64,000 nt of DNA from Angomonas deanei. Taxonomy: Eukaryota > Euglenozoa > Kinetoplastea > Trypanosomatida > Trypanosomatidae. Location: assembly GCA_903995115.1 (NCBI GenBank), contig LR877151.1:248001-312000 (forward strand). Reading direction: 5' to 3'. A model generated the notes under the pieces. The model did not search any database. It saw only the letters and a program-made list of their open reading frames with translations, and was not told the origin of the DNA. The position numbers and the translations under genes were made by a program. Positions 19,388 through 30,500 of this stretch are shown in pieces. Each line of letters starts with the position of its first letter. Position 1 is the stretch's first letter.

Positions 19388-20692
19388 TCACTGGCGGTGT
19401 TGCTGCTGCATTTGTTGTTGCATCTGCATCTGCATTTGCATCTGTAACAACATTTGCGGGTTCGTGGTGAGGGGATTCATTGGCTGGCCCATTTGCTGCT
19501 GCATGAATTGAGCGCGATCGCCGTTCGAGTTCATTTGAGGTTGGTTGAACATCATGGGCTGTCCAGCAAACGGCGCGCCCTGGCCGCTGGGGTGCACAAA
19601 CTGACTTGGCATCATGGGAATGGACATCCCTTGAGGAGCGCCCTGCTGAGGCATCCACATGGGGTTGCTGGCGGACTGGTTGTTGATGGGGAGCATGCCC
19701 TGCTGCGGCATACCGGCAGGGGCACCTCCGCGGATGGAGGAGGGGTTCGCCTTTTGGAGCAGCATCGCCTCCAAGTCCGCAACGTTGATGGCCCCCGACG
19801 GAGTGGGGTTCTGCGAGGCGGGTGCCGGGCGGCTGGAGGCCTGCTGCTTCCTGGCCTGCTGGAACAGCATTTGCTCAATATCGCTGGCATTCACCCCCTC
19901 GCTACGGTTCGGCTGGCTGGCCTCCTTCCCACCCACCTGGGCCTGGAGCTGCGCTAGGTTGATCGGGGTCCCAGTGTTAGCAGGGGCGTTCACCACCGTC
20001 GCCGGCCCGACATAGTTGGGGGGGATGACGGAGCTAGAGTTGAGCACGACTCCGGGTGGCAGTCCCGGCACGGCCGCCAGGTTCTGGCCGCTGTTCGCCC
20101 CTTGGTTGGATGGCAGCCGCCACGCCGCATTCTCTATATTCTTCCACTGATTCGTGACTTCAGCTGGGCGCGTCGTATTCATATTATTATTATCGCTGCC
20201 ATTGCTGCCTGTGTTTTCCCCGTTAAAAAAGCGAGAACGCTGCTGCTGCTGGGTGGAGGTGACGGCAATGGACGACATCAACTTCTCCAGTTCCTCGGGG
20301 GACTGGTCGTCCTCCTCAGGGCGGTTGCCGGTCTGGACCCCGCCGTCCCTCTTCCGCGACTCTTGGTCGAGGGTGTCTCGGATCACCTTCTGGTGTTCCG
20401 CATTTCGCTCCAGCTCATACCGCACCCCTTCCTCGAAGGTTTCGTGGTTACGGTTAACTTGGGGGCCTCGTCGCTGGGGTGCGTTGAACCGCTCCTGCTG
20501 CTGCTGCAGCCGCTCCTCCTTCACCTGGCGAGCCCCGCGGCGCTGCTTCTCGGGTTTGTGCTCCTTCTTGGGAGGAGTAATTTCACTTTCGATAATATTG
20601 AACTTTTCAATTTGCTCTGGGGAAAGGACCACTCGGCTCTCAAATACCGAAAGCGCTAGCAAGTCGGCGTTAGAATATACTATTTTCGGCAT
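19388..20692 (-). CDS. Gln-rich protein with eIF4E-binding motif, 4E-IP/4E-T-like candidate
   Basis: This 434-residue, mostly disordered protein has the canonical eIF4E-binding pattern Y-x4-L-hydrophobic at residues 6-12 (YSNADLL), in a setting (LLALSVFESR) like the N-termini of 4E-T and trypanosomatid 4E-interacting proteins. Two short acidic/hydrophobic motifs, ASDIEQMLFQQA and VADLEAMLLQKA, recur in the middle and could be docking helices. The C-terminal third is Pro/Met/Gln-rich and ends in a Met-Gln repeat. The start is taken at ATG 20690-20692; a longer frame needs GTG. By inference it is a translational repressor or P-body scaffold. No enzyme domain is present. Low-complexity content makes homology calls weak. 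Confidence 0.6.
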   Translation of the reverse strand: MPKIVYSNADLLALSVFESRVVLSPEQIEKFNIIESEITPPKKEHKPEKQRRGARQVKEERLQQQQERFNAPQRRGPQVNRNHETFEEGVRYELERNAEHQKVIRDTLDQESRKRDGGVQTGNRPEEDDQSPEELEKLMSSIAVTSTQQQQRSRFFNGENTGSNGSDNNNMNTTRPAEVTNQWKNIENAAWRLPSNQGANSGQNLAAVPGLPPGVVLNSSSVIPPNYVGPATVVNAPANTGTPINLAQLQAQVGGKEASQPNRSEGVNASDIEQMLFQQARKQQASSRPAPASQNPTPSGAINVADLEAMLLQKANPSSIRGGAPAGMPQQGMLPINNQSASNPMWMPQQGAPQGMSIPMMPSQFVHPSGQGAPFAGQPMMFNQPQMNSNGDRAQFMQQQMGQPMNPLTTNPQMLLQMQMQMQMQQQMQQQHRQ

Positions 20693-21030
20693 CTTTACTG
20701 ATTGTAAAGTGGATGACACACGTTTGTTTATGCGTTGGTCAGTGATTTAAAAGAAGAAAAATATGTGTATACAATACGGAATACCTAATGAGGAGAAAGA
20801 GAACCAACTAAAAAAAAGAAAATAATTAAAAATGAAAAAAAGAAAAACTAGTCGAAAGCTTTATGATTCCTCTGTTAATTAAAGGGGGAAAAGAAAAGGG
20901 AGAGAGAATGGAATGAAAAAAAAGATTCGGAAGCGCAAGCTGGGAATTTTAGATTACTACGGCAACACCGAAACAGAGGCAAGAAAAGGAAATATATTAA
21001 ATCACGATTATTCAAGCCGTCGTCATTAAT
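20693..21030. other. AT-rich intergenic spacer
   Basis: Plus-strand purine runs at about 20750-20760, 20788-20830 and 20884-20925 would be pyrimidine tracts in the leftward transcript. No gene is seen. Confidence 0.45.
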
Positions 21031-22653
21031 TTACAACTCAATCGGGCAGTCCGCGGACCCTTCCTCCTCGCGTGGTCTTTTCAGGTGCAGATCACCCCCG
21101 CGCACCACCTCCGTCTCTGTCGTTAGCGAATTCTTTCCCTCGTCTTCCTCGCCGGCCTCCTCGTCAAAAGAGTCGTCCACCTGCAAGTCTGTCATCCCCC
21201 CACCCCTCCGGGAGGACTGCCACGTGTAGGCGGACCCTTCCTTGTGCAAACGAAGGTATGTGGCGTTCCGCTCCCGCACCAAGTACCGCCAGAGAATCGT
21301 GTCCACCATCAGGTCGACCGGTTCATCGCAGAGGGGGCAGTTCCAGTAATAGCTACGGGAGCCCCCGAGGAGGAACGCCGACATGTCAAAGCATTGGAGG
21401 TGGCCGCAGTTGGTGCCCCGTACCGGTACCTGCATAGTGGCCTGGGAGATGGGGCACTTGGTGGTCACGATCGGGTCGTCCGCCTCTAAACCGTCCTCCA
21501 ACTCCTGCTCCATCACCTTCCTGTAAAAGTGACCAATCCTACTATCGTTGCGTGACAACACCTCCGTCATCGCCTCCCCTTCCGGGAGCGTTTGGTCCTC
21601 GCCCAGATGCTCCTCCACCACACGCGGGGTGAGATGCACTGGGGAGGCGAGTGCCTTTGTGAAGAACTTCTCCGCCACCTCCTCTAGACCCAACGGCTCC
21701 GCAATGACGACGACCCCAACCGAAAAGTAATCCTTGTTGAGGACATCCAGCAACAAATTCTGAAACTCCCCCTGCCGCGATGCATTCCCCCGTCGCCGGA
21801 GGTACGCGGTGATGTCTAGCGGGAGGAACGATCGCGCCACCTTCTCCCTCGCCGGCCACGTCCGCTTCCACGGCTCCCTGTACACAGTGTTGTTCACGTA
21901 CACAATCACGTCCTTGGCGGTCGGCCAGCTAGAGGGGATGTTGGGGTGCCGCACCGGAAAGATTAACGCCCGTAGTCGGCGAGAGGCGATGGCCTCCTCG
22001 TACTGTACCGGCACCTCAAACCGGAATGTATTACTACCGAAACGCATCTGAAACCGTCCAAGAACGCGCATCAAGTTTAAAAAAGGAGAGCAGTTGGGTC
22101 GGAACACGGAGCAATCTTCACCGGTGTCCTGCGAGCTAGACGCAATCGGCCGCAGCGAAAGACGCGGTACACTACTACTACTCTCCTTACTGTCGCTGTT
22201 AGGTGCTTGATCCGTGCTCAAGTGTATCTTCGAGTTGACGTGCGTTACAGTGGGGAAGGGGATAACGTCCGCGGAGGGGGTCACTGTCGGTACCGTCCGG
22301 CGCGGAAGAGGTAAACTATGTCTGCTTTCTTGCACATCTGTCGTGGTGCTCGCGGCCTCTACGGTTTTGTCCCTCTCCGCCGCAAGACGGACGAGCACCT
22401 CTCGCATCGCCTTGGACATGTCCTCTTTCCGCCTACTTGTCTGTAAGTTATTTGCCTCCCGTAGTTCACCCCTTTCCCGCACAATCTCCTTTACCTCCGC
22501 GCAGAACTTCTTCAGCTCCACGGAGGAGTAATGTTCGTGCAGTGTCCCCTCTATAAAATAAGTTTTGAACTCCTCTTGGGTGGCACTATTCGGCAGCACA
22601 CGGTCATACACTCTATTCCACTCTGCTTCAGAAAAGGTGTTCTCTAAACTCAT
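21031..22653 (-). CDS. SIZ1: SP-RING SUMO E3 ligase, Siz/PIAS type
   Basis: This 540-residue protein has an SP-RING (MIZ) domain at about residues 396-450: C400, C416, H418, C421, C439 and C442 are in the expected spacing (CPISQATMQVP, NCGHLQCFD, WNCPLCDEP). The preceding 180-340 region, with long strands, is in the position of a PINIT domain. Siz/PIAS proteins pass SUMO from Ubc9 to nuclear substrates; T. brucei has one such ligase, SIZ1. I do not see a convincing N-terminal SAP motif, although residues 1-60 are helical. The C-terminal tail (about 490-540) is acidic with possible SUMO-interacting segments. The start ATG is at 22651-22653. Confidence 0.85.
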   Translation of the reverse strand: MSLENTFSEAEWNRVYDRVLPNSATQEEFKTYFIEGTLHEHYSSVELKKFCAEVKEIVRERGELREANNLQTSRRKEDMSKAMREVLVRLAAERDKTVEAASTTTDVQESRHSLPLPRRTVPTVTPSADVIPFPTVTHVNSKIHLSTDQAPNSDSKESSSSVPRLSLRPIASSSQDTGEDCSVFRPNCSPFLNLMRVLGRFQMRFGSNTFRFEVPVQYEEAIASRRLRALIFPVRHPNIPSSWPTAKDVIVYVNNTVYREPWKRTWPAREKVARSFLPLDITAYLRRRGNASRQGEFQNLLLDVLNKDYFSVGVVVIAEPLGLEEVAEKFFTKALASPVHLTPRVVEEHLGEDQTLPEGEAMTEVLSRNDSRIGHFYRKVMEQELEDGLEADDPIVTTKCPISQATMQVPVRGTNCGHLQCFDMSAFLLGGSRSYYWNCPLCDEPVDLMVDTILWRYLVRERNATYLRLHKEGSAYTWQSSRRGGGMTDLQVDDSFDEEAGEEDEGKNSLTTETEVVRGGDLHLKRPREEEGSADCPIEL

Positions 22654-23212
22654 GCAGAATCAAAGCACTAGTCTCTGTAATACTGTTTGGAAAAATAAAA
22701 AATAAAAATGTGTTTTCGATGGCCGTAATATCTATAATTCAGAGCGGTGTTGTACACAGCTTACGGTTCTGCATGCTGAAGAGAAGCAAATGAAGAGAAA
22801 GAGAGATGCAATAGAAAACATCCACACTTAATGACACAACACAAAGTTACCGTCCCGACACATCTTTCGCCCGACAACGCTGAAAGTAGAATTGAATTTC
22901 AATGGAGACCAATTAGATACATTCATCTTAGTGTTTCGTCAAAGCGAAGGACCTCATTTCAGAAACCTTTGGTGCAATTTGTTTCCATACATAGATACGC
23001 CAAGGAAGACGAAGAAACTAAAAAGTAAATATCCGAGTATGCTATCCATTTTACTTTATTTCTCGTTATTCCAGATATGACAAAAAAAAAAAAAACTATT
23101 TACATACACAACGATAAACACATATAGCACGGGTGAAGAAGAACTAAAAACAATTCAAGCTTCGCCGTATGTACTACTAATTCTGACAGTCTGGCCAACC
23201 AGCTCTACGGTA
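22654..23212. other. Intergenic spacer (559 bases), no gene seen
   Basis: One of the longer gaps. A plus-strand purine run at about 22780-22815 lies ahead of the SUMO-ligase start in the leftward transcript, and an A-run lies near 23082-23095. A 65-codon plus-strand frame at 22831-23028 has no family likeness and lies against the block's direction. I see no RNA gene. Confidence 0.45.
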
Positions 23213-24235
23213 CTAAAAGTCCTTGAACTCCGCCTGCTGGGCAGACGTCAGCGCGGGCGTGCGGTCGGCGGGGCTATCGGGGTACTTCTCAAAGTTGCTC
23301 GTGTCGCCGGCCTTGCGCACCTTCACAGGGATCGGGGCGGGGTAGTACCGCGCGTACAGCTTGTCCCAGTTCGCACCGTGGAAGTACGGGTGGTTCTTCA
23401 CGTCGGCGGGGCCGCCCTTCAGCGTGCCGAGACGCTTCGTGTGGTCCGTCTGCAGCAGGCCCTTCACCAGATCACGCGCACGCGCGTCGAACCAGTTCGG
23501 GAACTTGAGGCGCCCAGCAAGAATCTTCTCGTAGATGCGGAACGGCGTGTCATCGTAGTACGGCGGGTACCCAGCGATGAATTCATACAGCAGCACACCC
23601 ATCGTCCACCAGTCTACCGCCTTGCCGTGACCCTTACTCTGAATCACCTCCGGCGCAAGGTACTCCGGCGTCCCGCACAGCGTGAACGTGCGGTCCGGCA
23701 CCTTCTTGGCAAACCCAAAGTCCGTGATCTTCACGTGACCCTTGTTGTCCAGCAGCAGGTTCTCCGGCTTCAGGTCACGGTAGATGATGTCCTGCGAGTG
23801 CAAGTACTCAAACGCCAGCACCAGCTCCGCGTGGTAGAACTTCGCCACGTCGTTCGGGAAGCGACCAGCGGAACGGAGGTGCGTGAACATCTCACCGCCC
23901 ATCACAAACTCCAGCACAAAGTACACCTTCTTGTCGTCCTGGAAGGAGTGCATCATGTTCACAATGAACGGGTGGCACAGCGACATCAGAATCGTCTTTT
24001 CCTGGATCAGATGCTGCTGCTGCTTCATCTTGATAATCGCGCGCTTCTTCAGGCACTTGATCGCGTAGTAGTCCTCCGTCGACTTGTACCGCGCCACACG
24101 CACGCGACCGAAGGAGCCGGTCCCTAACGTGTCCCGCATCTCAAAGTCGCTCAGCTTCCACGTGGAGGTGTCCGGCTTCTCGAACGCATACTCCACGGGC
24201 TTGAACTCCTTCTTCTTTTTGGGTTCCTCTGCCAT
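23213..24235 (-). CDS. PKAC: Protein kinase A catalytic subunit, copy 2
   Basis: This 340-residue AGC kinase has the same complete motif set as copy 1 (12174-13199): GTGSFGRVRVAR, YRDLKPENLLLD, TDFGFAKK, TLCGTPEYLAPE and the FEKYPDS tail. The N-terminus differs (MAEEPKKKKEF), but from there to the stop the proteins are identical, with only two base differences seen by eye. The flanks are unrelated, and the match stops almost exactly at the coding boundaries. The pair is separated by four other genes. It may represent isoforms with different expression or N-terminal interactions, homogenised by gene conversion. Confidence 0.95.
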   Translation of the reverse strand: MAEEPKKKKEFKPVEYAFEKPDTSTWKLSDFEMRDTLGTGSFGRVRVARYKSTEDYYAIKCLKKRAIIKMKQQQHLIQEKTILMSLCHPFIVNMMHSFQDDKKVYFVLEFVMGGEMFTHLRSAGRFPNDVAKFYHAELVLAFEYLHSQDIIYRDLKPENLLLDNKGHVKITDFGFAKKVPDRTFTLCGTPEYLAPEVIQSKGHGKAVDWWTMGVLLYEFIAGYPPYYDDTPFRIYEKILAGRLKFPNWFDARARDLVKGLLQTDHTKRLGTLKGGPADVKNHPYFHGANWDKLYARYYPAPIPVKVRKAGDTSNFEKYPDSPADRTPALTSAQQAEFKDF

Positions 24236-24590
24236 GAATAAAACAGAGGTAAATGAATAATAATATTAAAAAAGGTTAAAGCGATGCCTAAAAAAAAAAT
24301 CTACAAAAATGCCTTTCCTTGAAGCAAATAATGAGAGTCTGTGTCTAATACAATACACAGAGACTCGCGCAAGCACGAAATATAACTTGAGAGGTTTGTG
24401 TCAGAAGGGGGAAAGAAAGAAAGAAGGTCATTTTCAGCGGCTCATAAAGAGTAGTGTCAGCATCGTAAAAAATGGGAGACAAACAGATCCTACCCGAACG
24501 GGATAAAAAGAAATTAAAACATTTATGAAGTGTTAGTAGAATTTAAGTCTTTGGGTGGGTGTTAAAACCTGGAATCATCGCCTGTCTCAT
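24236..24590. other. AT-rich intergenic spacer
   Basis: Spacer between PKA copy 2 and PRP8. A plus-strand purine run at about 24407-24428 would be a pyrimidine tract ahead of PKA copy 2. No gene is seen. Confidence 0.45.
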
Positions 24591-27500
24591 TTAGTTGCCT
24601 TCCCCGCTGAACAGGTCCTCATTATCCATGATATCGATCGCGTCCTCCCTCTCCGTGTTTCGTACAAAGTTAATAAAATGATCCACACGGTGTGGGGCAT
24701 CAAAGAAGCGCTGCGGGATGTCGACCATAATCTCAAAGCTGGTCGTTTCTTTCCAGGAGGACACAAAAGAGTAGTTCCACGACCGCTCGGCAGGCACGAT
24801 ACAGAATCCCTGGACCTCGGGAGAAATGGCGCCTTTGGAGGCGGCAAAGTACGTCGTGTCCTCCACATCGTCTACACTCTTCGCAAAGAGCAGCTCCTGC
24901 TCCGTCTGGCCCCACGCAATCCCCTCTTTGGTCGTGGCGTAACAACGGACGGTCACGCCGCTGTCGCTAATGGAGAATACCGCGCAGCTCATGCCAGCCG
25001 TCTCCACCCCCTCGTTGGCACTTAACAAACGCCCCTGTAGTGCAATGTCGTGGGTGGTGAGCTTGGGCTCTGCTTCCCCCACGCGGACGTGACCCAACAG
25101 GACCAAATTGTTATCCTTCAACTCCGGTGCATCAAAGGGGATACACTTTGGCGTGCGGGTCGTACGGTCAGTGCTGGACTGAGGAGGAATCATGATGCAC
25201 CGCACCTCCTTGATGTGGGGGGTGTCAGGCAGCGCTTGCCCAAAGAGGTAGCCAATCACCTGCACCTTGACGTCGCAGCAGGACAGCAGTTTTTGTACGG
25301 CATCCTCGGGAAAGATGAGTTGCTCGCTCTTGGCGGTCACACCGGCGGCGTCGAACAGTAACGGAGTGTTCTCATTCAAAAAGGCCGCGTCGGCGAGGGA
25401 GCGTTGTCGCCAGTTGTTGTCCGACAAGCTGCCGAAATCGAAGGCGGATTTGACCTTCTTGGTGACCACCTCACCCGACGCTGTCGTCACTTGTACCGTC
25501 GCCGGTTGGGCCAGCTTCGTCTTTCGCATATTCTCCAAGTCCTTCATCTTCTCGTCCTGCAATTCCGCTGTGGTCATCTTCTTGCCCAGAATAATCTCTT
25601 CCTTCTCGTGCTCGGTGAGGTCATTGGGGCTAATGTCGTTTCGTCGCGCAAAAGAGGCAATAATCATCTCCTGCAACCGGGTCGAAACCTTCTCCCACTC
25701 CTGTCGGGTGTAGGACGGCCAAAAGTGGTCGGGTAGTCGCTTCACATGCACGTCCGGTTCGAGGATGGTCCGTGCGCGGTGGACGTCAACGTGGTAGCCG
25801 CGGAGGATGAGGTTCAGCAGCTTGAAGCACGTCAGAGGCTGAACCTGAATCTCCTGCTGCCAGTCGTCGTAAATGCCAAACTCCCAGCCCTTGCTTTCCG
25901 TTGCGTTGATGCGGAGGTCCACCAGCCGGTTGTGACGAAGCACCATTGGTAGGGGAAGGTTCAACTCACTCTGTCCAATGATAATGTTCGGATAGTCCAC
26001 CAGCATATTCTGCAGCGTCTGCCTAAATCTGGAGCGAGTCACAATGATCTTGGAGGGTCGTTCGCTCTCGGGGGTACTCTTCACCCACGCCGCAATCTCC
26101 TCCGCCGCCTTCTCCCTGGCTAGCTTCGATCGTCTTTTCTGTCCGGCAAACACCTTCTTGTGGACGATACTCATCTTGAGTATGCCGGTCGTGGGCTCAA
26201 ACACCAGCACTGCGCCGTTCTCGGATTTGAACTTCTTTCCTCCATCAGGGGTCGGTTGTTCACTGGTGGCGTAGGCGTGAGTGTCGTCCACGATCCATGA
26301 TTTCATCCCCCCCGAGAACAGCTCTCCCAGGTTTGTATCGGTCAAGCTGGACTCGGTTGGCGCGGAGCTAAAGAGACCCAAGTCGCGCTTCATACTGTCG
26401 CGGAGTTTGTTGAGAGACGTATTCTTGGACATGATACGGGAGAGTAGTTTCGTCATGAACGTCTTCATCCCGGGGATCCAATACCCATACGCGGAGTGGC
26501 AGTTATAGGCTAGGTCGACCGCCACGACGATACCCGCCGGAAAGGGGTACAGTTTGGCGGCGGAGTAATCGGTGAACTTTTTGTAGGCGTACTCGGAGAT
26601 GTTGTGGCTGTCGTAGTTACCCCACCGCAGCTGAATGTCGATCCAATACTTGTTGGTTTTGGCGTGCGTCGACTCCTCCCGATCTTCATCGAACAGTAGC
26701 GAGGGGCGTGGGGTCACCTGCCACTGTGTGCCGCACACCATCACAATGTCGGCCGAGGAGGTGGTGAACGTGTAGGACTTGTGCGGGGCCTGCTGCTGGA
26801 GGGTGACGTTGGTGGCGCCAAATTCGTTTCTGCTGTCCTGCAGTTTGCTCGCAATATCATGGGTGATGGACGCGTGTGTTTTCTCCCAGGTGGACCCGGT
26901 GAATATTTTAATGAGTGCCTTTTTGATTGTGTCGAGTTTGCCGGACATGAACACGCCGGTCGTTTCAATCTGGGACTCATAGCCTGCCTGTACATCGGAC
27001 CGATTGATGGTGGGACTCCACCACAACGCGAAACGCCGGTTGGGGACCTTGGTCAGACCGGCACGCTGCTGCTTCGCGAGCTGCGCGTCCTTGAGGTTCT
27101 TCTCAAATCCACCCGAACTGAACTCCAGCCCCTCCCACGAGGGGAACCCGGTACCCTTGAACAAGGTATGCTCGAGGATGGCCTCTACGCCGCCGAGGGC
27201 AATGTTCATGTCCGCTCGGTACCGCTCCAGCACGCCGCCACAAATGTTGCCGTCGTGTTCGGGGTGGAACCACCAATTCTTCAAATATTTACCCGCCTGA
27301 TAACGCTGGAACTCCATTCCCACTCTGAACCCGGTGTCAAAGTGGAACAGCGGCGCGTGACGAGAAAAGCGAACCCGAATACGTGGGAGACCCTTGTCGA
27401 TGATATTCTCAATGTCATCCAGGGACACCCTCCCCCCGGACGCCTTCGCCTCCCGCTCTTTTGTGCGAAACTCCTGCCACGCCTTCTCGCTCTCCCGCAC

Positions 27501-30500
27501 CTCCGTCTCCCAAGGGGTGTAGTACTGAAGAATGTTAGGGATCGCGACATTCTCGGAGTTGGTCAGACCAGAGTAAAAAGCCTGAACGCCGGTGGTCGTG
27601 GTTTTGGAGTACACGGTGTCTTTCGCAGGGATGAGAGCGTGGCCTACCGACAGCATGCCCAAACCACCGAGGTCCGCTGGAGAGTAAAACATGGCGGGAG
27701 GGAAGCGGGACTTGGCGCGTGAGTTGAGCGCCATCATCACCCTGGACTGCATCCGGTGCTCCGCCCTGGCGAGAATGACCTGCAGGCTGCCGGATCCCAA
27801 TATCGCCTCACGGTAGTAGGGCACAATCTCCGTCAGAAACGCGTTCCACTTGGCGGCGATGCTGTGGAAGGTTGAGCTACCCACCATCATCACCGTTCGT
27901 CTCGCCTTATTGCGTATCATGTTGACGTGATCCTCTGTCACCTGAAGAAACGCGCGGCAGGTGATGTCGTGGGTGCGTAGACTACGCAGGTTCCACATCG
28001 ACTCGCTCTCCAGCACCTCCTCCTCTGTTCTCATGACGGGCAGGAGGCGAACCGAGAACCCAGCCATTTCGAAGAGCAAATTAGGGTTGTCTTTGGAATA
28101 CACGCTGACAAAACTGTTTTCTTCGTTAATGTCCCCAAACGCGGGTGGCAGTCGCCCGCGGAACTCCCACAACACCGCTCGAGCCAGGTTGACGTCGGAT
28201 AGAAAGAGGCGCATTCGGGCATCGCGGGGCCAGTTCTTTGCATTTTTGAATCCATACACCGACAAGTTTTTAGCACGCATCTCGGGGTCGGACTTGGTTT
28301 CATCCAAGTATCGTTGGCGCATATCGTCGGCCTCGTTTTTGGTGAAGCGCATCAGAATGAAGACCTCGCTTCGGTACCGACAGTAGGCGCGAATGGGGTG
28401 TCCGGTCGCCAGGAACGGATCTTGTACAAAGCGCATGAAAGGGTTCGGCTTGAGCGACGTGCCGGCAATCTCCTGACTCCGTTTCGTCCCCAAGAGAAGA
28501 ACGTCAATAATCAATCCCCAGTACTGTGCCAAGAAGGAGGAGAACATGAAGCCTCGGATAAGACCCTTGTGGTGGTTGTACTCCATGTCCTTGAACGTAA
28601 CACGGACGCTGTGTCGGCTGACAATGTACCGCACCAGGGACTCGTCCATGATGAGTTCGAGGAACGGCCGGAAGAACACCCAATCCACATTATCGTAAAA
28701 CGCGCCCATGAGGTCCGTTCGCATCAGCACCACACTTTCATCGTGTGCCGTCTCCCAAATATCGGGGCTGTTGTTGATGCCCTCGCAGAACTTGTGCACG
28801 AGGTGGGGGGCGGGCTCCACATCCGACGGCTTCACCCAGTTAGGGAAGAGTCGCTGGACATTCATCGCCTTGTACCAGAGGTACTGCGACAGAAAGGCAT
28901 CCACCATCTTCTCAGTGGGGGTGATCGTGTAGATGGGGTAGAGGTGGGAAAAGTTATCCATGTACTCCACCTCGACATCCTTGAAGCGCTGTTGGTTGGC
29001 CAGGACATCGACAATTCGCGTCAGAGCGTCGTGTGGGCTGTTGAAAGCCTGTTCAATGCGCGCCTGCTCCTCCCGCTGGTCCGACGTGAGGCGGTTGGCA
29101 ATGTTGTGCTGATCGCGCAGACGGTTGAGCGCCAGCTCCAGCAGAGAGAGCTCCGCCGTTTTGGACGGTTCGGGAAATGAAATCTTCTTGAACCCACGGT
29201 CACTCAGCCAATTCGCCATCATGTTGAGAATCTTGGGGCCGTCCTCGGCGCTCATCGTATCGGGATCCTCACCGTTGATGTAGCGGCGTTGACGCTTTTG
29301 CTCCTCCATCAGTTTCAGACGGGTGAGGCGACCCAAATTCTTCATGAACGCCTGTTTATCCACCGTATCCCCTTCCGCGATTCGCTTTCGTTGCATCTGT
29401 GTCACCCGGATAAACTCCTCGGCGCGCAGTTTGACGTACTTTTGGATCAAATCTTCAATCGGCTTGGGCACGCCATTGATGGACCACGTCGCGCCTTTTT
29501 TCCAGTATCGGAAGGCCTCGATCAGGTGCTGATCGATGGACTTGACGACCGACTCCTTCACATTTTCTGGGAGCATCTCTCGAAGTTCCAGACGGAACGA
29601 TTCCTTAATGTTCACATCCTTGTCGGTTTCGACTCTCTGGCGGGTGATACGCTTACCCGTGTATTTTCCCTTCTGCACACGTCCCCGCAGCACACGGTCG
29701 GTGAGATTGCCGAGGTAGCGTTGCAGGAGAGGGGTCATGCCTCGCATAAAGAAGATCCACACCCGCCACGACGGACCCCACATGCCACAGCCAGGTCCGC
29801 CAGGCACCCCGCCCGCGTAGAACTTGTTGAACAATACATATTTCCAACTTTGAGTCCGCTTAATCTGACGCTGGGCACGGAGCTTGTATCTATAGATGCC
29901 TGTCAAAGTACCGGCGTGGCTGAACAAGTAGTGCGTAGCGTCGGCCAGTTGGAAGGCGTCGCTCCGGCCAAGTCGGTACATGGCGTGGATGTCGATCAGT
30001 CGCTTCATAAAGCCCAGCAGCTCTCGAATGAGATGCAGCGCCGGCCCCAGTCTGCTTTTCTTGATTTCCTTTGTGGTGAGAGTTCGGGTCGGTTTTGCCT
30101 CAAAGTTGTAATCTATATGGACGTACGGGAGGGACTTCATATTGAGCAGTTGAACGAGCATATTGTGACACTGCCGCATCAGCTGCAGCCCCGCCTCCAG
30201 CCAGTCCATCCTCGTTTTGGCAAAGTACTTGAGGTTTGCCATCCGATCCAGACGTCTACTGCTCTCTTCCCCTGCCTCCGCGGTTGGCCGGTGCTTCCGG
30301 TGCAAACTACGCTTCACGTGATGCTTCAGGAGCTGCGTGTAGCTACGTTGAATCTCCTCCTTGTCCACGGAGTCTTCCTCCACCTCGATAAACGCTGGTG
30401 GGTCCTGGTACCACTTGTCCACAATCTGCACATCGATTCTCCGCTTCATTCCCCCCTCGAACGCGTTAAACGGCTCTGGGGCGTGGAGGATAGACAGTGC

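Noticed and set aside
22831-23080. Short plus-strand frames in the gap before PKA copy 2
   Set aside because: Opposite to the block's direction and without recognisable content; treated as chance frames.
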